Below, one piece after another: positions 1 through 8,984 of a stretch of 64,000 bases of DNA; the first letter of the stretch is position 1; each line of letters opens with the position of its first letter. The stretch is from contig NZ_OCTN01000001.1 of assembly GCF_900231835.1 (NCBI RefSeq), positions 434,001-498,000 on the forward strand. Direction: 5' to 3'. Position numbers and translations under genes: made by a program. The stretch is from Pontivivens marinum (lineage in GTDB: Bacteria; Pseudomonadota; Alphaproteobacteria; Rhodobacterales; Rhodobacteraceae). The notes under the pieces are model-generated. The model did no database searches. It worked only from the letters and a program-made list of their open reading frames with translations, and was not told the DNA's origin.

Positions 1-1034
1 TGCAGGTGATCCGCCTTGGTCGCGGCAAATAAAATCCGCTCTACCCGTCGGCCCAACAGTGCGGTTAGCCATGAATTGGGACCCGGGCGGAAGGCCTGCA
101 AAATATCGGCCATGGACTGACGCAAATCCTCGACAGCTTGCGGGCCGGAATGAATGGCGCCCAAGGCGTCCACCAATACCACTTGGCGATCAATACGAGA
201 GAAATGATCGCGGAAAAACGGCTTCACAACCAGGCGTTTATAGGCCTCGAACCTGCGCTCGAACTCCCGCCCCAGCGATCCCGAGCGATATTTCCCAACG
301 GGCAGCGGGGCAAAGGTCAGCGCGGGTGAGCCCTCCAGCTCACCGGGCATCAGAAACCTGCCGGGGGCAAAACCCGACAGGCCGGCACTCCGCACCGCCG
401 CTAGATACTCGGTAAAGGCCCGCGCCTGTTGCTGGGCTGCCCCCTCATCCAGCGGCGCATCGGGCACCACGGTTTCCAGCGCGCCCAACCACGGCGCGGC
501 CAGTGCCATACGGGCGGGCTGCTTTGCCCCGTCCAGCACCGATTGCGACCATTGCGCATAGGTCATCCCCATCAGCGGCAGGTCCAGCAACCATTCGCCA
601 GGGTAATCCACGATATCCAGATGCACCGTGCGCGGCCCGCTAAGCCCGCTGATCCAACTGCCGCGCCGTACCTTGAACGACAGGCGCAGCTGGCTGATCG
701 CGCGGGTGCTGTCGGGCCAATGCGGCTGCGGTCCGCTGAGCGCGGCGAGGTGACGCTCAAATTCAAATCGTGGCATGGTGTCGTCGGGCTGTGGTTGCAG
801 GAACGCGACCTCGATCCGGCCATCGGCCTGCGCCTGCAATTGCGGCATCCGGCCCCTGTTCAGCAGGTTCGCCACCAGCGACGTGATAAACACGGTTTTG
901 CCAGAGCGGCTCAACCCCGTCACGCCCAGTCGGATCACCGGATCAATCAGCGCCTCGCGGGCATTGCTTTGCGCATCCTCGACACCGCGCAGCAATCCGC
1001 CGGTGATATCTGCGGCAATATCGGTCAGTCCCAA
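1..1034 (-). CDS. YcjX-like (DUF463) P-loop ATPase, C-terminus off the left edge
   Basis: The minus strand reads without a stop from the left edge up to a TTG start at 1034, preceded by CGGAGGA at good spacing. About 344 residues are visible. Near residue 40 there is a Walker A motif, GLSRSGKT, followed by long segments typical of YcjX/DUF463 proteins (for example DIVDYPGEWLLDLPL and PGRFLMPGELEGSP). YcjX is a stress-associated GTPase/ATPase-like protein, often linked to the phage-shock genes in other bacteria; its biochemical role is poorly defined. The end of the gene lies outside the window. The family call is good; the TTG start is inferred from the ribosome binding site. Confidence 0.8.
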   Translation of the reverse strand, partial: MGLTDIAADITGGLLRGVEDAQSNAREALIDPVIRLGVTGLSRSGKTVFITSLVANLLNRGRMPQLQAQADGRIEVAFLQPQPDDTMPRFEFERHLAALSGPQPHWPDSTRAISQLRLSFKVRRGSWISGLSGPRTVHLDIVDYPGEWLLDLPLMGMTYAQWSQSVLDGAKQPARMALAAPWLGALETVVPDAPLDEGAAQQQARAFTEYLAAVRSAGLSGFAPGRFLMPGELEGSPALTFAPLPVGKYRSGSLGREFERRFEAYKRLVVKPFFRDHFSRIDRQVVLVDALGAIHSGPQAVEDLRQSMADILQAFRPGPNSWLTALLGRRVERILFAATKADHL

Positions 1035-1129
1035 AATGTCCTCCGAAAGCGTTCGTGTTCAATATGGAGTGTCGCGCACGTAGTTGCGAGGGTCTTGGCA
1101 AAAGGCGGCGCGCAGGGTAGGGCCAGCAC

Positions 1130-1927
1130 ATGCCCAGATACGCCCTACGCATCGAATATCACGGCCAACCGTTCAGCGGATGGCAACGTCAGGAAAACGC
1201 ACCGTCGGTTCAGGCCACGATCGAGGCGGCGCTGGCCAAATTCGTGCGCGATGCGCCCTTGGTTACAGGGGCCGGTCGTACCGATTCCGGTGTGCATGCC
1301 CGTGGACAGGTCGCGCATGTCGATCTGGATCGGGAATGGGATACCTATCGCCTTAGCCAAGCCATCAACCAGCATCTGCGCCCGCATCCCATCGCGATTA
1401 CCGCTGTGGCACGTGTGGATGATGAATGGCACGCGCGGTTTTCGGCGCTGAACCGAACCTATCTGTACCGCATCCTGTCACGCCGTTCACCCGCCGCAAT
1501 TGATGCGGGTCTTGTCTGGCAGGTTCGTCAGCGCATGGATGAGGGCGCGATGCAGCTAGGCGCGAACCGGATGTTGGGAAAGCACGACTTCACGACGTTC
1601 AGGTCCACCGCCTGTCAGGCCGCCAGCCCCGTTAAAACGCTGGACCGGTTAGACGTGGAGCGCGTGGGTGAGGAAATTCACCTGCATGTTTCCGCCAGAT
1701 CATTCCTGCACAATCAGGTCCGCAGCTTTGCCGGTACGTTAGAGCGTGTGGGCGCAGGTGCGTGGAGCGTGGATGACGTCACCCGCGCATTGGAAGCACG
1801 GGATCGCAAGGAATGCGGCACCGTCGCACCCGCCTGCGGTTTGTATATGATGAGCGTCGGTTACGAGCAGGACCCCTTTGCAAATCTGACCGAGGGGCCC
1901 CGCCCGACTTACACTAAAAGAGGCTGA
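1130..1927 (+). CDS. truA: tRNA pseudouridine(38-40) synthase TruA
   Basis: Isomerises uridine to pseudouridine at positions 38-40 in the anticodon arm of many tRNAs. The 265-residue length is normal for TruA. The catalytic loop [11 protein letters not shown] contains the nucleophile Asp52, and the N-terminal [13 protein letters not shown] strand and C-terminal SFLHNQVR segment are typical. The gene is transcribed away from the YcjX gene; its last 19 bases overlap the end of the convergent GST gene, a compact arrangement with no room for a separate terminator. Confidence 0.95.
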   Translation: MPRYALRIEYHGQPFSGWQRQENAPSVQATIEAALAKFVRDAPLVTGAGRTDSGVHARGQVAHVDLDREWDTYRLSQAINQHLRPHPIAITAVARVDDEWHARFSALNRTYLYRILSRRSPAAIDAGLVWQVRQRMDEGAMQLGANRMLGKHDFTTFRSTACQAASPVKTLDRLDVERVGEEIHLHVSARSFLHNQVRSFAGTLERVGAGAWSVDDVTRALEARDRKECGTVAPACGLYMMSVGYEQDPFANLTEGPRPTYTKRG

Positions 1928-2754
1928 AGCAACGGCCACGCACCCGCATCGGCCACGCTCTTGTCACGACAGAACGTGTTGCAGAACCCGATGATGCGCC
2001 CGTCAATTTCCGCGAGGGAATTCGCGCGCACCGGCTTTCCCGAATAGGGGCACGTCTGATTGATCGGTGTTCCCAATGCAACGGCACGGGCGGCGATACG
2101 CTGCCCCGGCCAATCGCGGGTCGGTAAATCCAGATCATATCCGGGCTGCACGAAGCTCTCGGCCAGCCCCTGCGCACGCCATTGCCGCATGGGCAAATGC
2201 TCCAGATGTTTCTGTACATAGGCCCGCATAGCATCCGAAACTGGCAGGCCGTAGGTCACAATCCGCGTGGCCACGGGGGCAAAGAACACGTCCGCAATGG
2301 AGTAGCCCCCGAACAGCCAGCCATCCGCATCGGCCCACAGGACCGCCAACCGGTCCAGATCGCGCTGCACGGCATCGGTAACTTCGAACCCGTCATAAAC
2401 GTGGCGCAGGTTCATGCCACAGGTCCCACGCAAGGCGGTAAAGCCTGAATGCAGCTCCGCCACCATGGACCGCGCCCGCGCACGGGCAACTGGATCTGCG
2501 GGCCACATATGCGGATGCGCCTCGGCCAGTGTTTCGGCCATGGCCAGCGTGTCCCAGACCGCATGCCCGCCGGATACCATCTGCGGGACCAGCATGCTGC
2601 CACTGGACAGGCCCTGCAACGCGCCCTTTAATTCAGGCGAATACATTGGGTGCTGTTGTACCTGCACAGGTATGTCGAATGCGGCGAACAGCAGCCAGCC
2701 GCGCAGTGACCAGCTGGAATATGTGCGATCCCCGATTATCAGCGTCCATATCAT
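1909..2754 (-). CDS. Glutathione S-transferase family protein with C-terminal YHS-like Cys motif
   Basis: 281 residues from the ATG at 2754, which has AGGAGG 8 bases upstream; a longer reading frame from 2802 lacks this signal. The N-terminus ([17 protein letters not shown]) is a thioredoxin-fold GST domain with a Ser/Tyr-type active-site region, followed by the usual all-helical C-terminal domain. Beyond it, the last ~50 residues contain TCPYSGKPV and [10 protein letters not shown], a Cys arrangement like metal-binding YHS/TRASH domains, which ordinary GSTs lack. The substrate is unknown. It converges on truA and overlaps it by 19 bases. Confidence 0.82.
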   Translation of the reverse strand: MIWTLIIGDRTYSSWSLRGWLLFAAFDIPVQVQQHPMYSPELKGALQGLSSGSMLVPQMVSGGHAVWDTLAMAETLAEAHPHMWPADPVARARARSMVAELHSGFTALRGTCGMNLRHVYDGFEVTDAVQRDLDRLAVLWADADGWLFGGYSIADVFFAPVATRIVTYGLPVSDAMRAYVQKHLEHLPMRQWRAQGLAESFVQPGYDLDLPTRDWPGQRIAARAVALGTPINQTCPYSGKPVRANSLAEIDGRIIGFCNTFCRDKSVADAGAWPLLQPLLV

Positions 2755-2824
2755 GCGAAATCCTCCTGATTTACGATGCAGGCGCAGCCGTGCCGCGTCC
2801 AATCAGTATTCGCACTGAATGTGT

Positions 2825-3382
2825 TCAGGGTTGGTGATTAACACATTCCACCGCCCAATCCTGCCCGCCGAACCATTTCAGCCGCGTCAGGGACAGCGGT
2901 TCGATGCGAAAGGACAGCGCGGATTTCGCGGGCATCCCAGTGGCGATGGACAGCGCGGCGAGGATGACACCCATATGGGCCACCGCGATAACAGGGCCGG
3001 TCGGGTGTGCGGAGATGACCTCACGTATTCGTGAAGTCAGGTCATTCCAGCTCTCACCCTGTGGTGGGCGCGTATCGCCCGGCTGCTCCCAAAAGGCACG
3101 GGCGCGGGCGGCATCAACAGCCGGATCGTCAAAGGCCAGATCCTCCCACGCGCCGTAATTCAGTTCACGCAACCGCGGGTCCTGATGCGGCTTCAGACCG
3201 ATTTTTTGTGCAGTGCAACGGGCACGCATCAGGTCCGAGGACAGCACAGTCGCCGCTTTTGGTAAGGTTTTCGCCAGCCGACTCAGCGCCGCTACATCGG
3301 ATAAATCCGCCGGAATATCGGTGTGACCGACCATGCGCGCCGCGTGGGTCGGGCCGTGACGGACCCACCACCACTCCGTCAA
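2825..3382 (-). CDS. Histidine phosphatase family protein, probable alpha-ribazole phosphatase (CobC-like)
   Basis: 185 residues of the phosphoglycerate-mutase-like histidine phosphatase fold. The RHG motif (WWVRHGPTH) near the N-terminus carries the phosphorylated His; SSDLMRARCTAQ, LRELNYGAWED and the second His in VAHMGV complete the active site. The start overlaps the end of the cobU-type gene by 4 bases (ATGA). That coupling suggests it removes the 5'-phosphate from alpha-ribazole phosphate in cobalamin nucleotide-loop assembly. Histidine phosphatases are promiscuous, so the assignment rests mainly on context. Confidence 0.8.
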   Translation of the reverse strand: MTEWWWVRHGPTHAARMVGHTDIPADLSDVAALSRLAKTLPKAATVLSSDLMRARCTAQKIGLKPHQDPRLRELNYGAWEDLAFDDPAVDAARARAFWEQPGDTRPPQGESWNDLTSRIREVISAHPTGPVIAVAHMGVILAALSIATGMPAKSALSFRIEPLSLTRLKWFGGQDWAVECVNHQP

Positions 3383-3936
3383 ATCAGGTCCGCCGGCAAT
3401 TCGCCCTTGAGCACCAATGGCAGCCCCGCAGCGACAAAAACAGCTAGGCGAGATTCCGCCGCAACCATCTGGTTTAGGCGCCCCTGTGCGTCCCTGAACG
3501 CACGTCCGAGCTTATTTTCTGGAACCAAACCCATTCCTGTCTCGTTGGATACGCAGATGACATGCGCGTCACAGGCAGCCAATGCAGCCACCAAGTCGCG
3601 GCATGCCGCCTCTACGTCACGTTGAGCCAGCAGAATGTTGGACAGCCATAGGGTGAGACAGTCGATGAGCACAACTTCACCGGCCACACGGCTAGAAATG
3701 ACGTCCACTAGGTCCAGTGGCGCCTCGATCGTGGTCCAACCTGCGCCCCTATCCTCAACGTGCTGCGCAATCCGCGCCTGCATCTCTGCATCGAATGCTT
3801 GAGCAGTTGCAACATATGTCAGCGGTCCGCCAGCGCGCGCCGCATGTTGCGCCAGCCGCTCGGCGAAACGCGATTTCCCTGATCGGGCACCGCCAAGCAC
3901 CACTTGCAGGTTTGTTAAGACTTCTGCGCCAGACAT
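3379..3936 (-). CDS. cobU: Adenosylcobinamide kinase / adenosylcobinamide-phosphate guanylyltransferase
   Basis: Bifunctional enzyme of cobalamin assembly (CobU, called CobP in the aerobic pathway): phosphorylates adenosylcobinamide, then transfers GMP to it. A P-loop GGARSGKS near the N-terminus, the DCLTLWLSN segment and the SNETGMGLVPENKLGRAFRD region are characteristic. I prefer the ATG at 3936 (MSGAEVL) because AAGGA lies 8 bases upstream of it, whereas the ATG at 3945 sits directly on that signal. Length is then 185 residues. It is followed by the CobC-like phosphatase with a 4-base overlap; no other cobalamin genes are nearby. Confidence 0.92.
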   Translation of the reverse strand: MSGAEVLTNLQVVLGGARSGKSRFAERLAQHAARAGGPLTYVATAQAFDAEMQARIAQHVEDRGAGWTTIEAPLDLVDVISSRVAGEVVLIDCLTLWLSNILLAQRDVEAACRDLVAALAACDAHVICVSNETGMGLVPENKLGRAFRDAQGRLNQMVAAESRLAVFVAAGLPLVLKGELPADLI

Positions 3937-4032
3937 GGCGTGCATCCTTGGTTGATCCGATCTGCGTCCCCCACCGTATCAACCATATCCAAAGCAGGAT
4001 CAAACCTGCAATCGCAACAGCTGGAGAATGAC

Positions 4033-4911
4033 ATGGCTATGGAAGAATCCATCGCACGCTCGGTAACTCGCCACGCGATGAGCGCCGAAATGCTGGATGC
4101 TGAAACCGAACTGACACTGGCCCGCGCATGGCGCGATGACGGGTGTGAGCGGTCGCTGCACCGGTTGGTCAACGCCTATATGCGCCTCGCCGTGTCTATG
4201 GCCTCGAAATATCGCCGCTATGGCGCCTCGATGCCTGACCTGATTCAGGAGGCAGGCGTCGGCCTGATGAAGGCGGCGGAGAAATTCGACCCCGATCGCG
4301 GTGTCCGCTTCTCGACCTATGCCGTCTGGTGGATCAAGGCATCCATTCAGGATTACGTCATGCGCAACTGGTCCATGGTGCGCACCGGCTCCACCTCCAG
4401 CCAGAAGGCCCTGTTTTTCAACCTGCGCCGCGTTAAGGCTAAGTTGGAGCGTGAGGGACAGGGCATGGACCCCGTTTCCGGCCATGAGATGCGCGAGCTG
4501 ATCGCGACCGAGGTTGGCGTCCCCGTGCGTGATGTCGAGATGATGGAGGCCCGCCTCAGCGGTTCCGATTATTCGCTCAACGCGCAGCAGGCCGGTGATG
4601 AGGGCCGCGAATGGGTCGAAGCGCTAGAGGATGACGGCCCCCGCGCCGAGGAAACCGTCAGCAATGACGTGGACCTGATCCGCGTGCGCGGCTGGATCGC
4701 AGAGGCGATGGAGGCACTGACCACCCGCGAACGCATGATCGTGGTGGAGCGTAAGATGCGCGATGATCCACGTACCTTGGAGAGCCTCGGCAACCAGTTG
4801 GGATTGTCCAAGGAACGCATCCGGCAGCTTGAGGCACAGGCGCTGAAGAAACTGCGCTCCCGTCTGGAAATCAATGATGGTGCATCGGCGGGCATGCTTG
4901 CCCTTGCCTGA
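4033..4911 (+). CDS. rpoH: RNA polymerase heat-shock sigma factor RpoH (RpoH-II-like)
   Basis: 292-residue sigma-70-family factor. Region 2 (NAYMRLAVSMASKY, FDPDRGVRFSTYAVWWIKASIQDYVMRNW) and region 4 (SKERIRQLEAQALKKLRSRL) are clear. The RpoH box QKALFFNLRR at residues 124-133 identifies a sigma-32 protein. The short N-terminus starting MAMEESIARSVTRHAM resembles the RpoH-II paralogue of Rhodobacter, which responds to photooxidative stress, rather than RpoH-I; that subtype call is from memory. Start chosen at 4033, where GGAG precedes by 7 bases; the frame is open upstream to 3940 but without a ribosome binding site. A strong terminator follows. Confidence 0.92.
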   Translation: MAMEESIARSVTRHAMSAEMLDAETELTLARAWRDDGCERSLHRLVNAYMRLAVSMASKYRRYGASMPDLIQEAGVGLMKAAEKFDPDRGVRFSTYAVWWIKASIQDYVMRNWSMVRTGSTSSQKALFFNLRRVKAKLEREGQGMDPVSGHEMRELIATEVGVPVRDVEMMEARLSGSDYSLNAQQAGDEGREWVEALEDDGPRAEETVSNDVDLIRVRGWIAEAMEALTTRERMIVVERKMRDDPRTLESLGNQLGLSKERIRQLEAQALKKLRSRLEINDGASAGMLALA

Positions 4912-4938
4912 TACCCCCCATTAACGCGAAGATGTACA

Positions 4939-4965
4939 CGCCCGGTTCGAAAGAGCCGGGCGTTT
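4939..4965 (+). terminator. Intrinsic terminator after rpoH
   Basis: A 10-base-pair stem (CGCCCGGTTC / GAGCCGGGCG, one G-T wobble) closed by a GAAA tetraloop, followed by TTT. It lies 28 bases after the rpoH stop codon and just before the ChaN-like gene, so it most likely ends the rpoH transcript. Confidence 0.75.
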
Positions 4966-4988
4966 CAGCATGAATGACCGGAAATCCT

Positions 4989-5801
4989 ATGCCACAACCA
5001 CTACACTTCCTCGCCCCTGCCTTGCTCCTCGTGCTGGCAGCATGCGCGCCGCCGCCACCGGATTTTCGCGCGCAGGCAGATGTTGTGATTGTGGGTGAGG
5101 TGCACGGCACCCCCGCGCATCACGCACGACAGGCGCAGGTCGTGGCGGAACTACAGCCCGCCGCAATCGTGTTCGAGCAAATCTCCGGCTCGCAAACCGC
5201 ACGTCTGAATGGATTGTTGCAGACAGAAACCGATCCGGTCGTTCTGGCCAATGCATTGGATTGGGAAAATAGCGGCTGGCCCGGATTCTCGTTCTATCAT
5301 GACATCATGCTTGCGGCCCCAGATGCGCAAATCCTGGGCGGTGGGGCGGCCCGCAGCAATGTACGGCTGGCCAGTCGTGAGGGAGCAACCGTTGCCTTTG
5401 GCACGCAGGGCGCTGATTTCGCGCTAAACCAGCCCCTGCCACCGGCCCAACGGGCGGAGCGTGAATTGGCGCAGGTTGAGGCCCATTGCGGCGTCCTGCC
5501 CCGCAACGCCGCCGCCGGATTTGTGGAGGCGCAGCGCTATCGCGACGCCGTGCTGGCGCAAACCGTATTGCTGGCCCGGGAACGGACAAATGGCGGTGTG
5601 ATCGTGCTGATCACCGGGAACGGACATGCGCGTGTTGACTGGGGTGTTCCGGCATTGCTGGCCATTGCGGAACCAGACCTCAGCGTGTTCAGCATCGGAC
5701 AGGTTGGCATTGGCGACACAACACCGTTTAACGAGGTTCACATCGCAACGCTGCCTGAGGGGGATGATCCCTGCGAGGGCTTCACTATATCAGGCTCTTG
5801 A
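4989..5801 (+). CDS. ChaN family (haem-binding-type) lipoprotein
   Basis: 270 residues if started at 4989 (MPQPLHFLAP); an ATG 15 bases earlier is also in frame. The hydrophobic signal sequence ends in the lipobox LAAC, so the mature protein should be lipid-anchored. The body begins VVIVGEVHGTPAHH and VFEQIS and ends with VLITGNGHARVDWGVP, matching the ChaN/DUF399 family. ChaN of Campylobacter binds haem and is tied to iron uptake; whether this one does is not known. No iron transport genes are adjacent. Confidence 0.8.
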   Translation: MPQPLHFLAPALLLVLAACAPPPPDFRAQADVVIVGEVHGTPAHHARQAQVVAELQPAAIVFEQISGSQTARLNGLLQTETDPVVLANALDWENSGWPGFSFYHDIMLAAPDAQILGGGAARSNVRLASREGATVAFGTQGADFALNQPLPPAQRAERELAQVEAHCGVLPRNAAAGFVEAQRYRDAVLAQTVLLARERTNGGVIVLITGNGHARVDWGVPALLAIAEPDLSVFSIGQVGIGDTTPFNEVHIATLPEGDDPCEGFTISGS

Positions 5802-5849
5802 TGCAGGTGGCAGGGGCAGTTAGCTCTGATCCAGAACAGGGACAGAACC

Positions 5850-7040
5850 ATGACCGCAAAACGCGTACTTCTGATTATCTCAGGCGGAATCGCGGCTTAT
5901 AAAAGCCTCGAACTGATCCGGTTGTTTCGCGCCGATGGAATCGAGGTCAGCCCCGTGATGACCCGTGCGGCGGAGCAATTCGTAACGCCGCTCAGCGTGG
6001 CCGCATTGGCCGGTTCCCCCGTGCATCGCGACCTGTTCGACCTGACATCCGAGGCGGAGATGGGGCATATCCAACTGTCGCGCTCGGCTGATCTGATCGT
6101 TGTGGTGCCTGCGACCGCGAACCTGATGGCAAATATGGCCAATGGCGCGGCAACGGATATGGCTACCACTTTGCTGCTGGCGACCGATACGCCTGTGCTG
6201 ATTGCACCCGCGATGAATGTGCGAATGTGGACCCATGCGGCGACCCAGCGCAATCTGGCGACCCTGCGCGGCGATGGTATCACCGTGATCGGCCCGGATG
6301 ATGGCGACATGGCCTGTGGCGAGTTCGGCCCCGGCCGCATGTCCGAGCCAAAGGTGATTTTCGCTGCGGCCAAGGCGATGCTGCGCGATGGGCCTCTACT
6401 GGGGCGGCGTATCCTCGTGACATCCGGCCCGACGCATGAGCCGATTGATCCCGTGCGCTATATCGCCAACCGATCCTCGGGCACGCAGGGCACTGCTATA
6501 GCCGAGGCGTTGATGTCGCTGGGGGCCGAAGTGGTCTTTGTCACCGGCCCCGCCGACGCCCCCCGCCCGATTGGTGCTGAGGTGGTGGAGGTTGAAACCG
6601 CCCGCCAGATGGCCGCCGCCGTTGATGCCGCCCTGCCCTGCGATGCCGCCGTTTTCTGCGCCGCTGTCGCCGATTGGCATGTGGTGGATGCGGGCGATTC
6701 CAAGATCAAAAAGGACGCGGCGGGCACGTTGCCCAGCTTCGCCCTTGCCGAAAACCCTGATATCCTCGCCACTGTATCGCAAGGGGATAAGCGCCCCGCG
6801 CTGGTGGTTGGCTTTGCCGCCGAAACCGATGACGTCATCGCCAATGCAACGGCCAAGCGCCTACGCAAGGGATGCGACTGGATCGTTGCCAATGATGTCA
6901 GCCCCGCCACCGGCATCATGGGCGGCGCGCAAAACGCGGCCGTTCTGATCAGCGCCGATGGTGCAGACCCGTGGCCCCTGATGAGCAAGGCGGACACCGC
7001 CCATAAGCTCGCCACCCGAATTGCGGAGGCTTTGCAATGA
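5850..7040 (+). CDS. coaBC: Bifunctional phosphopantothenoylcysteine decarboxylase / phosphopantothenate-cysteine ligase
   Basis: Catalyses two steps of coenzyme A synthesis: CTP-dependent addition of cysteine to 4'-phosphopantothenate, then decarboxylation to 4'-phosphopantetheine. The N-terminal flavoprotein domain (ISGGIAAYKSLELIR, the catalytic His in GHIQLSR, PAMN motif, and GPDDGDMACGEFGPGRM) is followed by the CoaB synthetase domain starting ILVTSGPTHEPIDPVRYI with the KIKK segment. 396 residues, normal length. First gene of a run of four, each overlapping the next by 4 bases. Confidence 0.96.
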   Translation: MTAKRVLLIISGGIAAYKSLELIRLFRADGIEVSPVMTRAAEQFVTPLSVAALAGSPVHRDLFDLTSEAEMGHIQLSRSADLIVVVPATANLMANMANGAATDMATTLLLATDTPVLIAPAMNVRMWTHAATQRNLATLRGDGITVIGPDDGDMACGEFGPGRMSEPKVIFAAAKAMLRDGPLLGRRILVTSGPTHEPIDPVRYIANRSSGTQGTAIAEALMSLGAEVVFVTGPADAPRPIGAEVVEVETARQMAAAVDAALPCDAAVFCAAVADWHVVDAGDSKIKKDAAGTLPSFALAENPDILATVSQGDKRPALVVGFAAETDDVIANATAKRLRKGCDWIVANDVSPATGIMGGAQNAAVLISADGADPWPLMSKADTAHKLATRIAEALQ

Positions 7041-7537
7041 ACGGCCTGAAACTCTCTGTCCCGGATCGGGATGTGCATGTCACCCGGACCGAGGGCAGCG
7101 ACGCCGAAATCCCGCTGCCACGCTATGCCACTACAGGCGCGGCGGGCATGGACCTATACGCCAATTTCGGCATGAACAAACGCGGGCGCGGCGTGACCCT
7201 GATGCCAAATGGCCGCGCCTTGATCCCGACGGGCCTGATGGTTGATATCCCCCGTGGATACGAGTTGCAGGTCCGCCCCCGCTCGGGCCTTGCCCTGCGG
7301 CACGGTGTTACGGTGGCGAATGCGCCGGGCACGATTGATAGCGATTATCGCGGCGAAATCGGTGTGATCCTGATCAATCAGGGGCATGAGCTGTTCGACG
7401 TCAACCACGGCGACCGCATCGCACAAATCGTGCTGGCGCCCGTTACGCAAATCAGTTGGGTTGAAACAAAGCAATTGAGCCAGACGGAACGTGGCGAGGG
7501 CGGCTTTGGCTCCACCGGACGCGACGACACCGTATGA
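7037..7537 (+). CDS. dut: Deoxyuridine 5'-triphosphate nucleotidohydrolase
   Basis: Hydrolyses dUTP to dUMP and pyrophosphate, keeping uracil out of DNA and supplying dTMP synthesis. All five trimeric dUTPase motifs are present: AAGMDLYA, RPRSGLALRHG, GTIDSDYRGEI, GDRIAQIVLAP and the C-terminal P-loop-like RGEGGFGSTG. 166 residues. The ATG overlaps the coaBC stop (ATGA), so translation is probably coupled. Confidence 0.97.
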   Translation: MNGLKLSVPDRDVHVTRTEGSDAEIPLPRYATTGAAGMDLYANFGMNKRGRGVTLMPNGRALIPTGLMVDIPRGYELQVRPRSGLALRHGVTVANAPGTIDSDYRGEIGVILINQGHELFDVNHGDRIAQIVLAPVTQISWVETKQLSQTERGEGGFGSTGRDDTV

Positions 7538-8238
7538 GCGACCTGCTCGGCACCCTATCCGCAGGGGGGCTGCTAACTTTACTGATCGCGGGCGGGTTCG
7601 GCTTTGCCTTTGCACTGGTTGCGGATCAGGGGCGGCAGCGGGCGGCGCTGATCGGCGGCCTATGCGCGCTGGCGGTGGGTGCTATCCTGTCGGCCAGCCC
7701 TGTCTTTCGCGCAAATATGGCGGGATCTTTATCCGCGCTGCTATTGCTGTGCCTGTTTGCGTCGCCGGTGCTGTTCTACGCCTATATCCTGCGCCGCATC
7801 CGGCGACGGAATGCACCACAGGATACACGGCCCGCAGGGTTACGCCTGATCGAACGGGACGATGCGCTATTTGCCGAAACCCTGACCAAGTTGCGGGCCG
7901 AAAACGCGCAACAACCGAGCTATTCGCGCGACAGCTTCTCCATCGCGTGGCGTGAACAGGACGGCACCGTTCTGGCCAGTGTGCGCTGTGAGATGCTGAT
8001 GGGGTTGGCCGAAATTCGCGCATTATTTGTGGAGCCAACTGCCCGTGGGCGCGGATTGGGGCGCGACGTGCTGAACGCCGCCTTGGATGAGGCAAAATCA
8101 CGCGGTGCAACCCGTGCGGCGCTACATACCTTTGACTGGCAGGTGCCTGAATTTTACCGCCACCTTGGCTGGCACGAAACCGGCCAAACCGCATATCCTG
8201 CCGGCCCGATACGGCATCATTTCGAGAGGCCCCTATGA
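7534..8238 (+). CDS. Membrane-anchored GNAT-family N-acetyltransferase
   Basis: 234 residues in two parts. Residues ~8-86 form three hydrophobic segments (8-31, 36-55, 63-86), followed by basic residues RRIRRR on the likely cytoplasmic side. Residues ~100-234 are a GNAT domain with motif A ending RGRGLGRDVL for acetyl-CoA binding and a HTFDWQVPEFYRHLGW segment. The acceptor is unknown. It overlaps dut and moeB by 4 bases each, so it is co-translated with housekeeping genes of unrelated function. GNAT enzymes are usually soluble, so the anchor is notable. Confidence 0.78.
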   Translation: MSDLLGTLSAGGLLTLLIAGGFGFAFALVADQGRQRAALIGGLCALAVGAILSASPVFRANMAGSLSALLLLCLFASPVLFYAYILRRIRRRNAPQDTRPAGLRLIERDDALFAETLTKLRAENAQQPSYSRDSFSIAWREQDGTVLASVRCEMLMGLAEIRALFVEPTARGRGLGRDVLNAALDEAKSRGATRAALHTFDWQVPEFYRHLGWHETGQTAYPAGPIRHHFERPL

Positions 8239-8984
8239 CCCTCACCCCTGATGAATTGGACCGCTACGCCCGCCATATCGTCCTGCGTGAAATCGGCGGT
8301 GCGGGGCAGATGAAGCTGTCAGCCGCCCGTGTTCTGCTGGTCGGTGCCGGCGGGCTGGGCGCGCCTGCATCGATGTATCTGGCGGCGGCAGGCGTTGGCA
8401 CGATCGGCATCGTCGATGATGACCACGTGTCGCTGTCCAATCTGCAACGGCAGATCGTCCACGATACGGCCAGCATCAACACGCCTAAGGTGGAAAGCGC
8501 CGCCCGTTCCCTGCACCGCATCAATCCCAATATCGCGGTGGAGGGTCACGCCGAACGCCTGACCGCCGAAACCGGTCCTGAGTTGATCGATGGCTACGAC
8601 CTGATCCTCGACGGATCGGACAGTTTCGAAACCCGCTATCTGGTCAACGCCCTATGCGTCGCCGCTGGCAAACCACTGATTTCAGCCGCCATGACGCAGT
8701 GGGAGGGGCAGATCAGCCTGTATCATCCGGCAGCGGGCGCGCCCTGCTATGCCTGCGTGTTTCCACAGGTGCCCGCCGATGGCCTCGCCCTCAGTTGTGC
8801 GGAGGCAGGGATCGTCGGCGCGCTTGGCGGGATCATGGGGTCGATGATGGCGATGGAGGCGATCAAGCACATCACCGGCGCAGGTCAGACCCTGTCCGGT
8901 GCGCTGATGCTATATGATGCGCTATATGCCGATAGCCGCCGGATCGCGATTTCCCGCAATCCGGCCTGTTCAATCTGCGCCTAG
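8235..8984 (+). CDS. moeB: HesA/MoeB/ThiF-family adenylyltransferase (MoeB-like)
   Basis: 249 residues of the E1-like superfamily. The nucleotide-binding GAGGLGAPASMYLAAAGVG, the SNLQRQ arginine motif, DGSDSFETRYLVN and two Cys pairs (CYAC and the C-terminal CSIC) that bind zinc are all visible. MoeB adenylates the C-terminal glycine of MoaD in molybdopterin synthesis; ThiF does the same to ThiS. There is no rhodanese domain. MoeB and ThiF cannot be separated by motif alone, so the gene name is the usual one for this architecture. The last 4 bases overlap the convergent dehydrogenase gene. Confidence 0.85.
   Translation: MTLTPDELDRYARHIVLREIGGAGQMKLSAARVLLVGAGGLGAPASMYLAAAGVGTIGIVDDDHVSLSNLQRQIVHDTASINTPKVESAARSLHRINPNIAVEGHAERLTAETGPELIDGYDLILDGSDSFETRYLVNALCVAAGKPLISAAMTQWEGQISLYHPAAGAPCYACVFPQVPADGLALSCAEAGIVGALGGIMGSMMAMEAIKHITGAGQTLSGALMLYDALYADSRRIAISRNPACSICA

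Noticed and set aside
3940-4032. Upstream extension of rpoH
   Set aside because: The in-frame ATG overlaps the divergent cobU start and lacks a Shine-Dalgarno; the ATG at 4033 has GGAG.
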